Below the pieces are notes generated by a model. The model was not told the origin of the DNA, made no database searches, and saw only the letters and a list, made by a program, of their open reading frames with translations. From CADEED01 sp035502995 (lineage in GTDB: Bacteria; Pseudomonadota; Gammaproteobacteria; Steroidobacterales; Steroidobacteraceae), in NCBI GenBank assembly GCA_035502995.1, contig DATJTW010000064.1:1-64000 (forward strand): a stretch of 64,000 bases of DNA. Direction: 5' to 3'. Shown here in pieces: positions 50,063 through 58,282 of the stretch. Numbering within the stretch: the stretch's first letter is position 1; every line of letters begins with the position of its first letter. The translations under genes were made by a program, and so were the position numbers.

Positions 50063-51289
50063 ATGAGAACTCCCGCGCCGCGGACGCTCGTCGCCGCCAC
50101 GCTTTCCCTCGTCTTGCTCGCCGGTTGCTCGCTGTTCCAGGACGGCGGCGGCTGGAACAAGAAGAAGAACGAGGCCGAGCAGCCGCCTGCGCCGCCGGCG
50201 CTGCCGGAGCCGGTGCAGACGCACCAGTTCGACATCGATCCGAACGTGGACATCGTCGGCGTCGTGCAGAAGACGGTCGTCGGCAAGGACGACACGCTCA
50301 CCGACATCGCGCGACGCTTCAACGTCGGCTACGAGGAGATCGTCCGCGCCAATCCGAAAGTGGATCCGTGGATACCGGGCGAGGGCAAGGAAGTCGTCAT
50401 CCCGTCCGAGTTCATCCTGCCGAACGCGCCGCGTGAAGGCATCGTCATCAACGCCGCCGCGATGCGGCTCTTCTATTACCCGAAGGTGAAGAAGGGCGAG
50501 CAGCAGGTCGTGCACACGTATCCCATCGGCATCGGCAAGGTGGGCTGGAAGACGCCGGAAGGCGCGACGAAGATCGTGCGCCGCCAGGCGGGTCCGACGT
50601 GGCGGCCCACGCCGTCGATCATCAAGGAGCACCTCGAGGAGCGCGGCGAGAAGCTCGATCGCGTCATCGGGCCGGGCCCGGACAATCCGCTGGGCAAGTA
50701 CGCGTTCTATCTCGGCTGGCCGACGTACATGATCCACGGCACGAACAAGCCGGCCGGCGTCGGCCTGCGCTCGAGCCACGGCTGCATCCGCCTCTATCCG
50801 GAAGACATCGCGGCGCTGTTCGAGATGGCGCCGATCGGCACCACGGTGCGCGTCGTGAACCAGCCCTTCGTATTCGGTTTCCGCGACGGCGCACTGCACG
50901 TGCAGGCGTTCGACGTGCTCGAAGACGATCCGCGCGACTGGAAGAAGGCGCAGGCGAAGCTGCTGAACAAGGCGCTGGCCGAGCGCATCCAGAAAGAGCT
51001 CGCGGAACGCAAAGAGAAGATCGACTGGGATGCGGTGGCGAAGCTGACGCACGAGCCGCGCGGCATTCCCGTGTCCGTGTCCGGCGGTCCCGATCAGCTC
51101 GATCACATCGTCGCGACGGCGACGGTCGTGCAGAACAAGGTCGCGCCGGGAGCGACGTGGGATGGGATCTCCGACCTGCCGGTGGATGAAGCGACGTTCC
51201 AGGAGCTGGTGTCCGACCGCGAGCCGTCCGTCGAATCCGCCGCCGCTGCCGCGGCTCCGGAATCTCCGCCGAAGAACGGGACGCGCTGA
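50063..51289 (+). CDS. L,D-transpeptidase (YkuD/ErfK family) with LysM-like domain, lipoprotein
   Basis: The gene encodes 408 residues. The signal ends at LLAGC, so it is a lipoprotein. A LysM-like segment (KDDTLTDIARRFNVGYEEIVRANPKVDPWIPGEGKEVVIP) is followed by the YkuD catalytic domain with MIHGTNKPAGVGLRSSHGCIRLYPEDI, where the Cys is the nucleophile. It would form 3-3 peptidoglycan links or attach lipoprotein to peptidoglycan. A C-terminal extension (about 290-408), charged and helical, is longer than in many relatives. ATG 50063 fits the signal. The inverted-repeat element starts 22 bp after the stop. Confidence 0.95.
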   Translation: MRTPAPRTLVAATLSLVLLAGCSLFQDGGGWNKKKNEAEQPPAPPALPEPVQTHQFDIDPNVDIVGVVQKTVVGKDDTLTDIARRFNVGYEEIVRANPKVDPWIPGEGKEVVIPSEFILPNAPREGIVINAAAMRLFYYPKVKKGEQQVVHTYPIGIGKVGWKTPEGATKIVRRQAGPTWRPTPSIIKEHLEERGEKLDRVIGPGPDNPLGKYAFYLGWPTYMIHGTNKPAGVGLRSSHGCIRLYPEDIAALFEMAPIGTTVRVVNQPFVFGFRDGALHVQAFDVLEDDPRDWKKAQAKLLNKALAERIQKELAERKEKIDWDAVAKLTHEPRGIPVSVSGGPDQLDHIVATATVVQNKVAPGATWDGISDLPVDEATFQELVSDREPSVESAAAAAAPESPPKNGTR

Positions 51290-51311
51290 CGCTCTCACGT
51301 CCTTGGTCCAC

Positions 51312-51620
51312 GGGGACATTCCTGATTTCCTAGGAAAGAGGGACAGGGCTCGAGCGAGTCGCGGGCGGTCAGCGACGTGTGTGTCTCTCGCGCGCGAGTC
51401 GAGCGCGCTTCGAGGAATTCCGGACGGAATTCCTCGGCGTTCGCTCGTCGTTCACTGCGCGCCTTCACATCTTCTCGGTGGCCAGTTGTCGAGTTCACGA
51501 CAGCGGCGCGCGGCCGTTCACTCCTCGCCGCTCTCCACGCGCGCTCGAGACACCCACGTCGCTGACCGCTCACGTTCATCGAGCCCTGTCCCTCTTTCCT
51601 AGGAAATCAGGAATGTCCCC
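51312..51620. mobile_element. 309-bp non-coding element with 42-bp perfect terminal inverted repeats
   Basis: The ends at 51312-51353 and 51579-51620 are exact reverse complements over 42 bp, beginning GGGGACATTCCTGATTTCCT. A second inner inverted block (51366-51387 and 51547-51568) matches 21 of 22. The centre has an 11-bp hairpin (51411-51421 with 51426-51436). The termini contain the palindrome TTTCCTAGGAAA. Open frames inside are artefacts of the symmetry and encode nothing recognisable. It looks like a MITE or a relative of the repeats that go with IS200-like REP transposases, which is inference. No clear target-site duplication is visible. It occupies most of the 346-bp gene-free gap. 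Confidence 0.75.
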
Positions 51621-51635
51621 ATTAACCTCTGGGGC

Positions 51636-53531
51636 ATGAAAAAACTCCTCGTCTCGCTGATCGCGAGTATTCCGACGTTCGCAACCGCCGCTGCCCCGGC
51701 GTCGCCAACTCCTGATCCCATCATCCCCAGCAAGGACTATCACTCCTACGCCGACCCCAGCGCCTTCAGGACCACGCACCTCGACCTCGATCTCTCCGTC
51801 TCCTTCGTCGACAAGCGCCTCTCCGGCGTCGCCGACCTCACGCTCACGCGCCTCACGCCCGACGCTCACAAGCTCACGCTCGACACCCGCGACCTCGTCA
51901 TCCGCCAGGTCTGGTGGTTGCGCGGCGCCAGCGACCTCGTCGCATTGCGCTTCACGATCGGCGCACGCGATCCGCTGCTCGGCGCGCCGCTGAACATCGA
52001 TCTGCCCGCCGAGGCCAGCGCCAGCGAATTGAAAGTCCGCATCTCCTATCAAACCCGCCCGGAAGCCTCCGGCCTGCAATGGGTCGAGCCCGCGCTGACC
52101 GCCGACAAGACCGACCCGTTTCTCTTCACCCAATCACAGGCCATCCACGCCCGCAGCTGGATCCCGCTGCAGGACTCGCCGCAGATCCGCCTCACCTACG
52201 ACGCCACCCTCCGCGTCCCGAAAGGCATGCGCGCCGTGATGAGCGCCGAGAGCGTGACGAACCCGCTCGAGCTGGCGCCCGACGGCGTGTTCCGCTTCCA
52301 CATGCCGCAGGCCGTGCCGTCGTACCTGGTCGCGCTCGGCGTCGGCAACCTCGAGTTCCGCGCCACGGGCCCGCGCACCGGCGTCTATGCCGAGAAGTCC
52401 GTCATCGACGCCGCCGCGAAGGAATTCGCGGAGACCGAGCAGATGCTGCAGGTCAGCGAGAAACTCTTCGGCGCGTACCGCTGGGGCCGCTACGACCTGC
52501 TGATCCTGCCGCCGTCGTTTCCATTCGGCGGCATGGAGAACCCGCGCCTGTCTTTCATCACGCCCACCGTCATCGCCGGCGACCGCAGCCTCACCGCCGT
52601 CATCGCCCACGAACTCGCGCACAGCTGGTCGGGCAATCTCGTGACGAACGCGACCTGGCGCGACCTGTGGCTCAACGAAGGCTTCACCACCTACCTGCAG
52701 GGCCGCATCGTCGAGGCCGTCTACGGCGCGCGCCGCGAGGCGATGGAGGAGGTGCTCGATCTCGCGACCTTGCGCGACGATCTCGCGAAACTGCCGCCGT
52801 CCGACCAGGTGCTGGCCATCGACCTGCGCGACCGGGACCCCGACGACGTCTTCTCGCAGGTCGCGTACGTGAAAGGCTCGCTGTTCATCCGCTGGCTCAC
52901 GGCGCGCTTCGGCACCGATACTGTCGACGCGTTCCTGCACGACTACTTCGACCACTTCCAGTTCCAGAGCATCGCCACCGAACAGTTCCGCGCGTATCTC
53001 GAAGCGAACCTGCTGCCGAAGAAGCCCGGCGCCGTCATCGCCGCCGAGCTCGACGAGTGGCTGCTGAAGCCCGGCCTGCCGAAGACCGCGGTGCTGCCGC
53101 AGTCCGACGCGTTCGCGAAGGTCGACGCGCAGCGCCAGGACTGGCTCGGCGGCATGCCCGCCACCGATCTGCCCGGCGCCGACTGGACCACGCACGAATG
53201 GGTGCACTTCATCGACCGCCTGCCCGCGAAGGTCGCCGCGAACAGGCTCGCCGAGCTCGACGCGGCGTTCCATCTCACCGACGCCGGCAACGCCGAGATC
53301 GCGTTCAGCTGGCTGCGCGTCGCGATCCGCAACGACTACGCACCCGCCTGGCCGCGCCTCGAGAACTACCTGACCACCATCGGCCGCCGCCGGCTGATCA
53401 AGCCGCTGTACGAGGACCTGCTGAAGACGCCGGCCGGCGCGGCGCGCGCCCGTGCCATCTACGCGAAGGCGCGTCCTAACTACCACCCGATCGCGGTGTC
53501 GGCGCTCGATCCGCTGCTGAGGCCGCGCTGA
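51636..53531 (+). CDS. M1-family aminopeptidase (leukotriene A4 hydrolase-like)
   Basis: The gene encodes 631 residues. A signal peptide (about 1-19) implies periplasmic location. The M1 exopeptidase motif is FGGMENPRLSFITP and the zinc site VIAHELAHSWSGNLVTNATWRDLWLNEGFTTYLQ (HExxH and Glu). A C-terminal helical domain has the LTA4H-like end. It removes N-terminal residues from peptides. Its ATG lies only 15 bp after the inverted-repeat element, so the promoter must lie in or upstream of that element. Confidence 0.95.
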   Translation: MKKLLVSLIASIPTFATAAAPASPTPDPIIPSKDYHSYADPSAFRTTHLDLDLSVSFVDKRLSGVADLTLTRLTPDAHKLTLDTRDLVIRQVWWLRGASDLVALRFTIGARDPLLGAPLNIDLPAEASASELKVRISYQTRPEASGLQWVEPALTADKTDPFLFTQSQAIHARSWIPLQDSPQIRLTYDATLRVPKGMRAVMSAESVTNPLELAPDGVFRFHMPQAVPSYLVALGVGNLEFRATGPRTGVYAEKSVIDAAAKEFAETEQMLQVSEKLFGAYRWGRYDLLILPPSFPFGGMENPRLSFITPTVIAGDRSLTAVIAHELAHSWSGNLVTNATWRDLWLNEGFTTYLQGRIVEAVYGARREAMEEVLDLATLRDDLAKLPPSDQVLAIDLRDRDPDDVFSQVAYVKGSLFIRWLTARFGTDTVDAFLHDYFDHFQFQSIATEQFRAYLEANLLPKKPGAVIAAELDEWLLKPGLPKTAVLPQSDAFAKVDAQRQDWLGGMPATDLPGADWTTHEWVHFIDRLPAKVAANRLAELDAAFHLTDAGNAEIAFSWLRVAIRNDYAPAWPRLENYLTTIGRRRLIKPLYEDLLKTPAGAARARAIYAKARPNYHPIAVSALDPLLRPR

Positions 53532-53534
53532 TCC

Positions 53535-54233
53535 ATGGTCATCCCGCTGCACGACGACAACCCGACCACCACGAAGCCGAAGGTCACCGTCGGCATCATG
53601 ATCGCGTGCACGGCCGTCTTCGCGCTGCAGTACCTGCTGCTGTCGCGCGAAGGCGAGATCGAGTTCATCTACCTGTTCGGCCTGATCCCGGCGCTGCTGA
53701 CCAACCCCGACTTCGTCGATCCCGCGCCGATCCCGCCGCTGCTGACCGTGCTGACGTCGATGTTCGTGCACGGCGGGTTCTGGCATCTCGCCGGCAACCT
53801 GCTGTACCTGTGGATCTTCGGCAACAACATCGAGGACGCGATGGGCCACGTGCGCTTCGGCCTCTTCTACCTGCTGTGCGGCATCGCCGCGGTCGCCGCG
53901 CAGGTATTGCCGAACCCGGCGTCGGAGGTGCCGATGGTCGGCGCCAGCGGCGCAATCTCCGGCGTGCTCGGCGCGTACCTGCTGCTGTTCCCGCGCGCGA
54001 AGGTGTTGTTAGGCCTGCCGCTCGGCTTCCTGGTCGTCGAGATCGGACGTTACCCGGCGATGTGGGTGCTCGCCGCGTGGTTCGCGATGCAGCTCGTCAT
54101 GGGCAGCTACGCCGCGATCTCCGGCGCGACCGGCGGCATCGCCTTCGGCGCGCACATCGGGGGATTCGTCGCGGGCTGCCTGCTCGTCACGATTTTCAAA
54201 CGACGCTCCGTGCCGCTGTGGCGGCGTTGGTGA
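53535..54233 (+). CDS. Rhomboid-family intramembrane serine protease
   Basis: The gene encodes 232 residues with about six membrane helices. The catalytic Ser is in VGASGAISGVLGAYLLLFP and the His in GAHIGGFVAGCLL; the helix-1/2 loop has the usual HGGFWHLAGNLLYLWIFGNNIEDAMG. It cuts transmembrane segments within the inner membrane. It starts three bases after the M1 peptidase stop, so the two are co-transcribed. Substrates are unknown. Confidence 0.95.
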   Translation: MVIPLHDDNPTTTKPKVTVGIMIACTAVFALQYLLLSREGEIEFIYLFGLIPALLTNPDFVDPAPIPPLLTVLTSMFVHGGFWHLAGNLLYLWIFGNNIEDAMGHVRFGLFYLLCGIAAVAAQVLPNPASEVPMVGASGAISGVLGAYLLLFPRAKVLLGLPLGFLVVEIGRYPAMWVLAAWFAMQLVMGSYAAISGATGGIAFGAHIGGFVAGCLLVTIFKRRSVPLWRRW

Positions 54234-54276
54234 GACGCTGATACATTCCGCCAGCGTCGCGCAGGGGTTCTCTTAA

Positions 54277-56052
54277 TTGGCCGAGCCGATCGACTCGCAG
54301 GTTCCAGCCGCCGATAAGCCCGGCTCTCTACGTGTCATCGCTCGCGCCGCCACCAGCATTGCCGCCTTCGTCGGCCGCGCGCTCAAGGGCCCCGTCAACG
54401 AGCCCGTCCCCGTCCGCAGCTTCGCCGACTACACGCGCGTGTTCGGCGGCCTGTGGCAGCCGTCGACGCTCAGTTACGCGGTCGAGCAATTCTTCGAGAA
54501 CGGCGGCCGTTGCGCCATCATCGTCCGCGTCACGAACGGCGCGCGTCCGCCGACGCTGACACTGCCGACCGGCAAGAGCCGACTCATCCTGCGCGGCGTC
54601 GGCGCGGGTTCGCGCGAATACCTGCGCGCCTCGGTCGACTACGACACCATCGATTCCAAGGACACCGACCGCTTCAACCTGGTCGTGCAGCGCGTGCGCA
54701 CCGCCGGCTCGGAGCAGATCGAGGACCAGGAGATCTTCCGCCGCCTGTCGATCACGCCCGGCGCGGATCGCTTCATCGCCGACGTGCTGCGCGATTCGCG
54801 GCTGGTGCGCGTGCAGGGCAGCGTGCCGCTGGACCGGCCGTCGCGCACGCCGGCCGCGCACAACGGCGCGGTCATCGGCTACACGCCGTCGAATCCCGAT
54901 GGCGACGACGGCGGCCCGATCACCGACTACGACGTCATCGGCTCGGCCCAGGCCGGCACGGGCCTGTTCGCGCTGGCTTCCGCACCGGACATCAACCTGC
55001 TGTGCATCCCGCCGCTGACGCGCGAGCACGACGTGGGCCTGTCGACGCTGCTGGTCGCCGGCCGCTTCGCGAAGGATCGCCGTGCGCTGCTGATCGTCGA
55101 TCCGCCGTCGCCGTGGGCCTCGAGCGCCGCGGCGATCGACGGCATGCGCCACTGGCCGTTCCGCAGCGAAGACGCCGCGATGTTCTATCCGCGCATCGTC
55201 GCGTTCGACCGCCTGCGCGGCCGCTTCGAGATGTTCGCGCCCTGCGGCGTCGCCGCCGGCATGATCGCGCGCTGCGACGAATCCTGGCCCGTGTGGGCCG
55301 CCGCCGAGGGCGACGACGCCATCCTGCGTCCCGGCCTGCGCCCCGCGTGGAACGTGTCGAACGGCGATCGCGCGCGGCTGGTCAACGCCGGCATCAACCT
55401 GCTCGGCTCCGTGCGCATCGCGCCGAAGTTCCAGGCCAGCCCGCGCACGCTGGCCAGCGGCGCCGCCGCGGTCAGCGACTGGCGTTACCTGTCCGCACGC
55501 CGCCTCGCGCTGTTCATCATGACGTCCATCGAGCGTGGCACGCGCTGGATGCTGTTCGAACGCAATGCCGCGCCGACCTGGGCGCTGGCGAAAGGGCAGG
55601 TCGAAGCGTTCCTCGACTCGCTGTACGCCGAGGGCGCATTCGCCGGGCGCACGGGCGAGAGCAGCTACTTCGTCGTCTGCGACGAGCGCATCAACGATGC
55701 CGAGCAGATCAAGCGCGGTCGCATCAACCTCGCGTTCGGCTTCGCGGCCAGCAAGCCCGGCGAGTACCACGCGTTCATCGTCACGCACGAGCCCGGCAAC
55801 TCGCGGGCGCGGCCGATCACCGTCAACCGCTTCGCGAACTACTCGCCGAGCGTGAACCTCGAGATCGAGTCGTCGATCCTGCGCGGCCTCGTGCCGCAGC
55901 CGACGCCGGAAGACATGGCCGCGGGAGACACCGTGCGCATGCCGAAGCCCGAGGACGAGAAGACCGTGCGCATGCCGCGGCCGTTCGACGATGAAACCGT
56001 GGATCTGCCGCAGGCGCCGCTGACGGCGGATGCGGCCGGGATCCACGACTAG
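54277..56052 (+). CDS. Orphan tail-sheath-like protein of a contractile structure
   Basis: The gene encodes 591 residues. The N-terminal pattern AATSIAAFVGRALKGPVNEPVPVRSFADYTRVFGGLWQPSTLSYAVEQFFENGG is typical of phage or injection-system sheath proteins, and the C-terminal part (RYLSARRLALFIMTSIERGTRWMLFERNAAPTWALAKGQVEAFLDSLYAEGAFAG and ERINDAEQIKRGRINLAFGFAASKPGEY) matches the conserved sheath core. No tube, baseplate, ATPase or spike gene is nearby. The tail (552-578) carries three threonine-Val repeats. The start is TTG 54277, ten bases after AGGGG; no ATG is available. Confidence 0.87.
   Translation: MAEPIDSQVPAADKPGSLRVIARAATSIAAFVGRALKGPVNEPVPVRSFADYTRVFGGLWQPSTLSYAVEQFFENGGRCAIIVRVTNGARPPTLTLPTGKSRLILRGVGAGSREYLRASVDYDTIDSKDTDRFNLVVQRVRTAGSEQIEDQEIFRRLSITPGADRFIADVLRDSRLVRVQGSVPLDRPSRTPAAHNGAVIGYTPSNPDGDDGGPITDYDVIGSAQAGTGLFALASAPDINLLCIPPLTREHDVGLSTLLVAGRFAKDRRALLIVDPPSPWASSAAAIDGMRHWPFRSEDAAMFYPRIVAFDRLRGRFEMFAPCGVAAGMIARCDESWPVWAAAEGDDAILRPGLRPAWNVSNGDRARLVNAGINLLGSVRIAPKFQASPRTLASGAAAVSDWRYLSARRLALFIMTSIERGTRWMLFERNAAPTWALAKGQVEAFLDSLYAEGAFAGRTGESSYFVVCDERINDAEQIKRGRINLAFGFAASKPGEYHAFIVTHEPGNSRARPITVNRFANYSPSVNLEIESSILRGLVPQPTPEDMAAGDTVRMPKPEDEKTVRMPRPFDDETVDLPQAPLTADAAGIHD
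55930..56010 (+). repeat. Threonine-repeat tail of the sheath-like protein
   Basis: Three units with an 11-residue period read TVRMPKP (552-558), TVRMPRP (563-569) and TVDLP (574-578), each preceded by acidic or basic residues. The region is predicted to be unstructured. Confidence 0.8.
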
Positions 56053-56107
56053 CAACTCAGCAAGATTCGGGCTGATCCGCCGCCGCGCGCCGCGTACCTT
56101 GGCGCGC

Positions 56108-56659
56108 ATGAACACACCACTGCACTTCGACATCGGGTCCAGCACGCTCGGCCGCGTGCTGGTGGCACTCACCAACAACGGCATCGCCGCCATCCTGCTC
56201 GGCGATTCGGACGCGGCCGTCACGCGCGAGCTGCTTGACCGCTTTCCGGACGCGACGCTCACGCGTGATGCCGCGGCATCGACGCGGGCGCTGAAGCAGG
56301 TGATCGACCTGGTCGACGGCCGCCGCGCCGCGCTCGACCTGCCGCTCGATCCCGCCGGCACCGAGTTCCAGCACAAGGTCTGGCGCGCACTGGCGAAGAT
56401 CCCCGCGGGCCGCACCGCGAGCTACGCCGAGATCGCGCGCCGCATCGACGCGCCGACGTCCTTCCGCGCGGTCGCGCAGGCCTGCGGCGCGAATCCGCTG
56501 GCGCTGGCGATTCCGTGTCACCGCGTCGTGCGCGGTGATGGCGGGTTGTCGGGGTATCGGTGGGGCGTGGCGCGGAAGCGCGCGCTGCTCGAGCGCGAGT
56601 CGATGCAGGCGCCGCGGCGCGGCGTTGCGCGATCGACGTCGGACATGGCCGCGCGATGA
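56108..56659 (+). CDS. ogt: Methylated-DNA-protein-cysteine methyltransferase
   Basis: The gene encodes 183 residues. It is the C-terminal Ada/OGT type: GTEFQHKVWRALAKIPAGRTASYAEIARRI, then NPLALAIPCHRVVRGDGGLSGYRWGVARKRALLERE, with the acceptor Cys at 137. It removes O6-alkyl groups from guanine in a suicide reaction. ATG 56108 is the first in a good context. The stop overlaps the ATG of the next gene (ATGA), so repair by alkyl transfer is coupled to an oxygenase. The extra 20 C-terminal residues are basic. Confidence 0.94.
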   Translation: MNTPLHFDIGSSTLGRVLVALTNNGIAAILLGDSDAAVTRELLDRFPDATLTRDAAASTRALKQVIDLVDGRRAALDLPLDPAGTEFQHKVWRALAKIPAGRTASYAEIARRIDAPTSFRAVAQACGANPLALAIPCHRVVRGDGGLSGYRWGVARKRALLERESMQAPRRGVARSTSDMAAR

Positions 56660-57402
56660 GCGCGCTGCCCGCCACCGTTCTCGCATCCGCACCGCCATCC
56701 GCCGCCGCGAAACTCGCGGCGGCGGACTGGCCGCGGCTCACCGCGGAGCTCGACGCACGCGGCCACGTCCTGCTGCCCGCGCTGTTCGACCGCGCCTGCT
56801 GCCGCGCGATCGCCACGTCCTACGATGACGACGCGAAATTCCGCTCGCGCGTGGTCATGTCCCGGCACGGCTTCGGTCGCGGCGAATACCGCTACTTCTC
56901 CTATCCACTGTCGTTCGATCTCGCCGCGATCCGCGCCGCGTTGTACGCGGCGCTGGCACCGCTCGCGAACCGCTGGCACGAACGCATGAAGCTCGACTCG
57001 CGATTCCCGCCGACGCACGCGGAGTTCCTCGCACGCTGCCACGCCGCGGCACAGACACGCCCGACGCCGCTGCTGTTGAAGTACGGCGCCGGCGACTACA
57101 ACTGCCTGCACCGCGATCTGTACGGCGAACACGTGTTCCCGATCCAGATGGCGGTGTTGCTGTCCGCGCCGGGCACGGACTTCGCCGGCGGCGAGTTCGT
57201 GCTCACCGAACAACGCCCGCGTATGCAGTCACGCGTCGACGTGGTGCCGCTGGCGCAGGGCGACGCGGTGCTGTTCGCGGTCAGCGAACGGCCGGTGACG
57301 GGCTCGCGCGGCGACTATCGCGTGACGCATCGGCATGGCGTGAGCCGCGTGCTGCGCGGTGACCGTCACACGTTGGGCGTCATCCTGCACGACGCGGCTT
57401 GA
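56656..57402 (+). CDS. 2OG-Fe(II) oxygenase coupled to ogt (COG3826-like)
   Basis: The gene encodes 248 residues. Iron ligands appear as HRD in NCLHRDLYGEHVFPIQMAVLLS (H152, D154), and a distal His in RHGVSRVLRGDRHTLGVILHDAA; GGEFVLTEQRPRM lies between. The group is a 2-oxoglutarate oxygenase found beside Ada/OGT genes and probably acts in alkylation repair, though activity on DNA is unproven in general. It overlaps ogt by ATGA and its 3' end overlaps the convergent Ada-zinc gene by 23 nt. Confidence 0.87.
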   Translation: MSALPATVLASAPPSAAAKLAAADWPRLTAELDARGHVLLPALFDRACCRAIATSYDDDAKFRSRVVMSRHGFGRGEYRYFSYPLSFDLAAIRAALYAALAPLANRWHERMKLDSRFPPTHAEFLARCHAAAQTRPTPLLLKYGAGDYNCLHRDLYGEHVFPIQMAVLLSAPGTDFAGGEFVLTEQRPRMQSRVDVVPLAQGDAVLFAVSERPVTGSRGDYRVTHRHGVSRVLRGDRHTLGVILHDAA

Positions 57403-57691
57403 GACCGCGCGCGTTGCCGCGCGACAGACTGCGCGCCTCGCCGCCGGCGTTCTTCCACATGGCGTACGCCTCGGGCAGACACACGGCGCAGGGCCGGTAC
57501 CCGGCGGCGACGGCGTCGGACTCGCTCGCGAAGAACACGCGGTTCGTCACGTATCCGCCGCGTTCGATCGCGCGCAACGCCGCGCGGCAGTCGAGCCGGC
57601 CGTAGAGCTTCGTCTTTCGATGGCCGCCGAATCGACCGCGGCGCGCGCTGGCGTAGGGCCGGCCGTCGGGGCCGAGCAACGTGAACTTCAA
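57380..57691 (-). CDS. Small Ada metal-binding-domain protein lacking the acceptor Cys
   Basis: The gene encodes 103 residues. The segment TKLYGRLDCRAALRAIERGGYVTNRVFFASESDAVAAGYRPCAVCLPEAY matches the Ada N-terminal zinc domain. Compared with Escherichia coli Ada (FCRPSC), the first Cys, the phosphotriester methyl acceptor, is Gly here; three of four zinc Cys remain (C35, C69, C72). So it cannot act as in Ada, and perhaps binds DNA or metal only. No ATG fits; TTG 57691 overlaps the thioesterase stop (TTGA), which implies coupling. The C-terminus is basic. Confidence 0.82.
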   Translation of the reverse strand: MKFTLLGPDGRPYASARRGRFGGHRKTKLYGRLDCRAALRAIERGGYVTNRVFFASESDAVAAGYRPCAVCLPEAYAMWKNAGGEARSLSRGNARGLKPRRAG

Positions 57692-58233
57692 GCGTCCTTG
57701 CGCGGCGACACGTACATGCTGATCACCGCACGCACGACTTCCTTGCCCGCCGCGTCGTGCACGGTGACCGGCACGCTGACGTTCTCCGCGCCGGCCCATT
57801 CGGTCTTGTCGAGCCGCGCGGTCGCGGTGACGTCGGTCTCGGCCTTCGCGAGATATTCGATGGTCATGCCGCGCGGGATCCAGCGCATCGCGACCGGGAT
57901 CGTCACCTCGGTGACCATGCCCGCGGCCAGCTCGCAGAGATTGCCCATCGCCAGCGCATGCACGGTGCCGATGTGGTTCTCGACGGCGCGGCGCTTCTGC
58001 ATCGTGACGCGGCAGATCTTCGGTTGCAGCTCGAGGAAGCGCGGCTTGATGGTGCCGAAGTACGGCGCCCGCTTGCAGACCGTGCGCGCGAACATCCAGC
58101 GACCGAATGCGTTGCGCTGCACTCGCAGCCAGGCGCGCAACGTGGGACCTGCCGACGTGGTGTCGGTGCGATTGAGCCAGTCCGATTGCGATCGGGTCGG
58201 TTCGGGCGGGGCGGCGGTTGCTGTTCGGGCCAT
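57688..58233 (-). CDS. DUF4442 hotdog-fold thioesterase-like protein
   Basis: The gene encodes 181 residues. The pattern APYFGTIKPRFLELQPKICRVTMQKRRAVENHIGTVHALAMGNLCELAAGMVTEVTIPVAMRWIPRGMTIEYLAKAETDVTATARL matches the DUF4442/PaaI-like hotdog family, which often hydrolyses acyl-CoA thioesters. Activity here is untested. ATG 58233 gives a compact domain; the longer frame runs into the divergent gene. It is translationally linked to the Ada-domain gene, an unexpected pairing. Confidence 0.85.
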   Translation of the reverse strand: MARTATAAPPEPTRSQSDWLNRTDTTSAGPTLRAWLRVQRNAFGRWMFARTVCKRAPYFGTIKPRFLELQPKICRVTMQKRRAVENHIGTVHALAMGNLCELAAGMVTEVTIPVAMRWIPRGMTIEYLAKAETDVTATARLDKTEWAGAENVSVPVTVHDAAGKEVVRAVISMYVSPRKDA

Positions 58234-58282
58234 CGCGTGTTCGAATCCGGCGCCAGCGAGGCGGAAGCAGCATCGTACACAA

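Noticed and set aside
51295..51602. Short open frames on both strands inside the inverted-repeat element
   Set aside because: They arise from its symmetry and GC content, resemble each other because of the repeat, and have no motif or ribosome site.
58236..58262. tRNA-like T-arm sequence (GTTCGAATCC)
   Set aside because: No matching acceptor, D or anticodon arms can be formed around it; it lies in the divergent start region of two genes.
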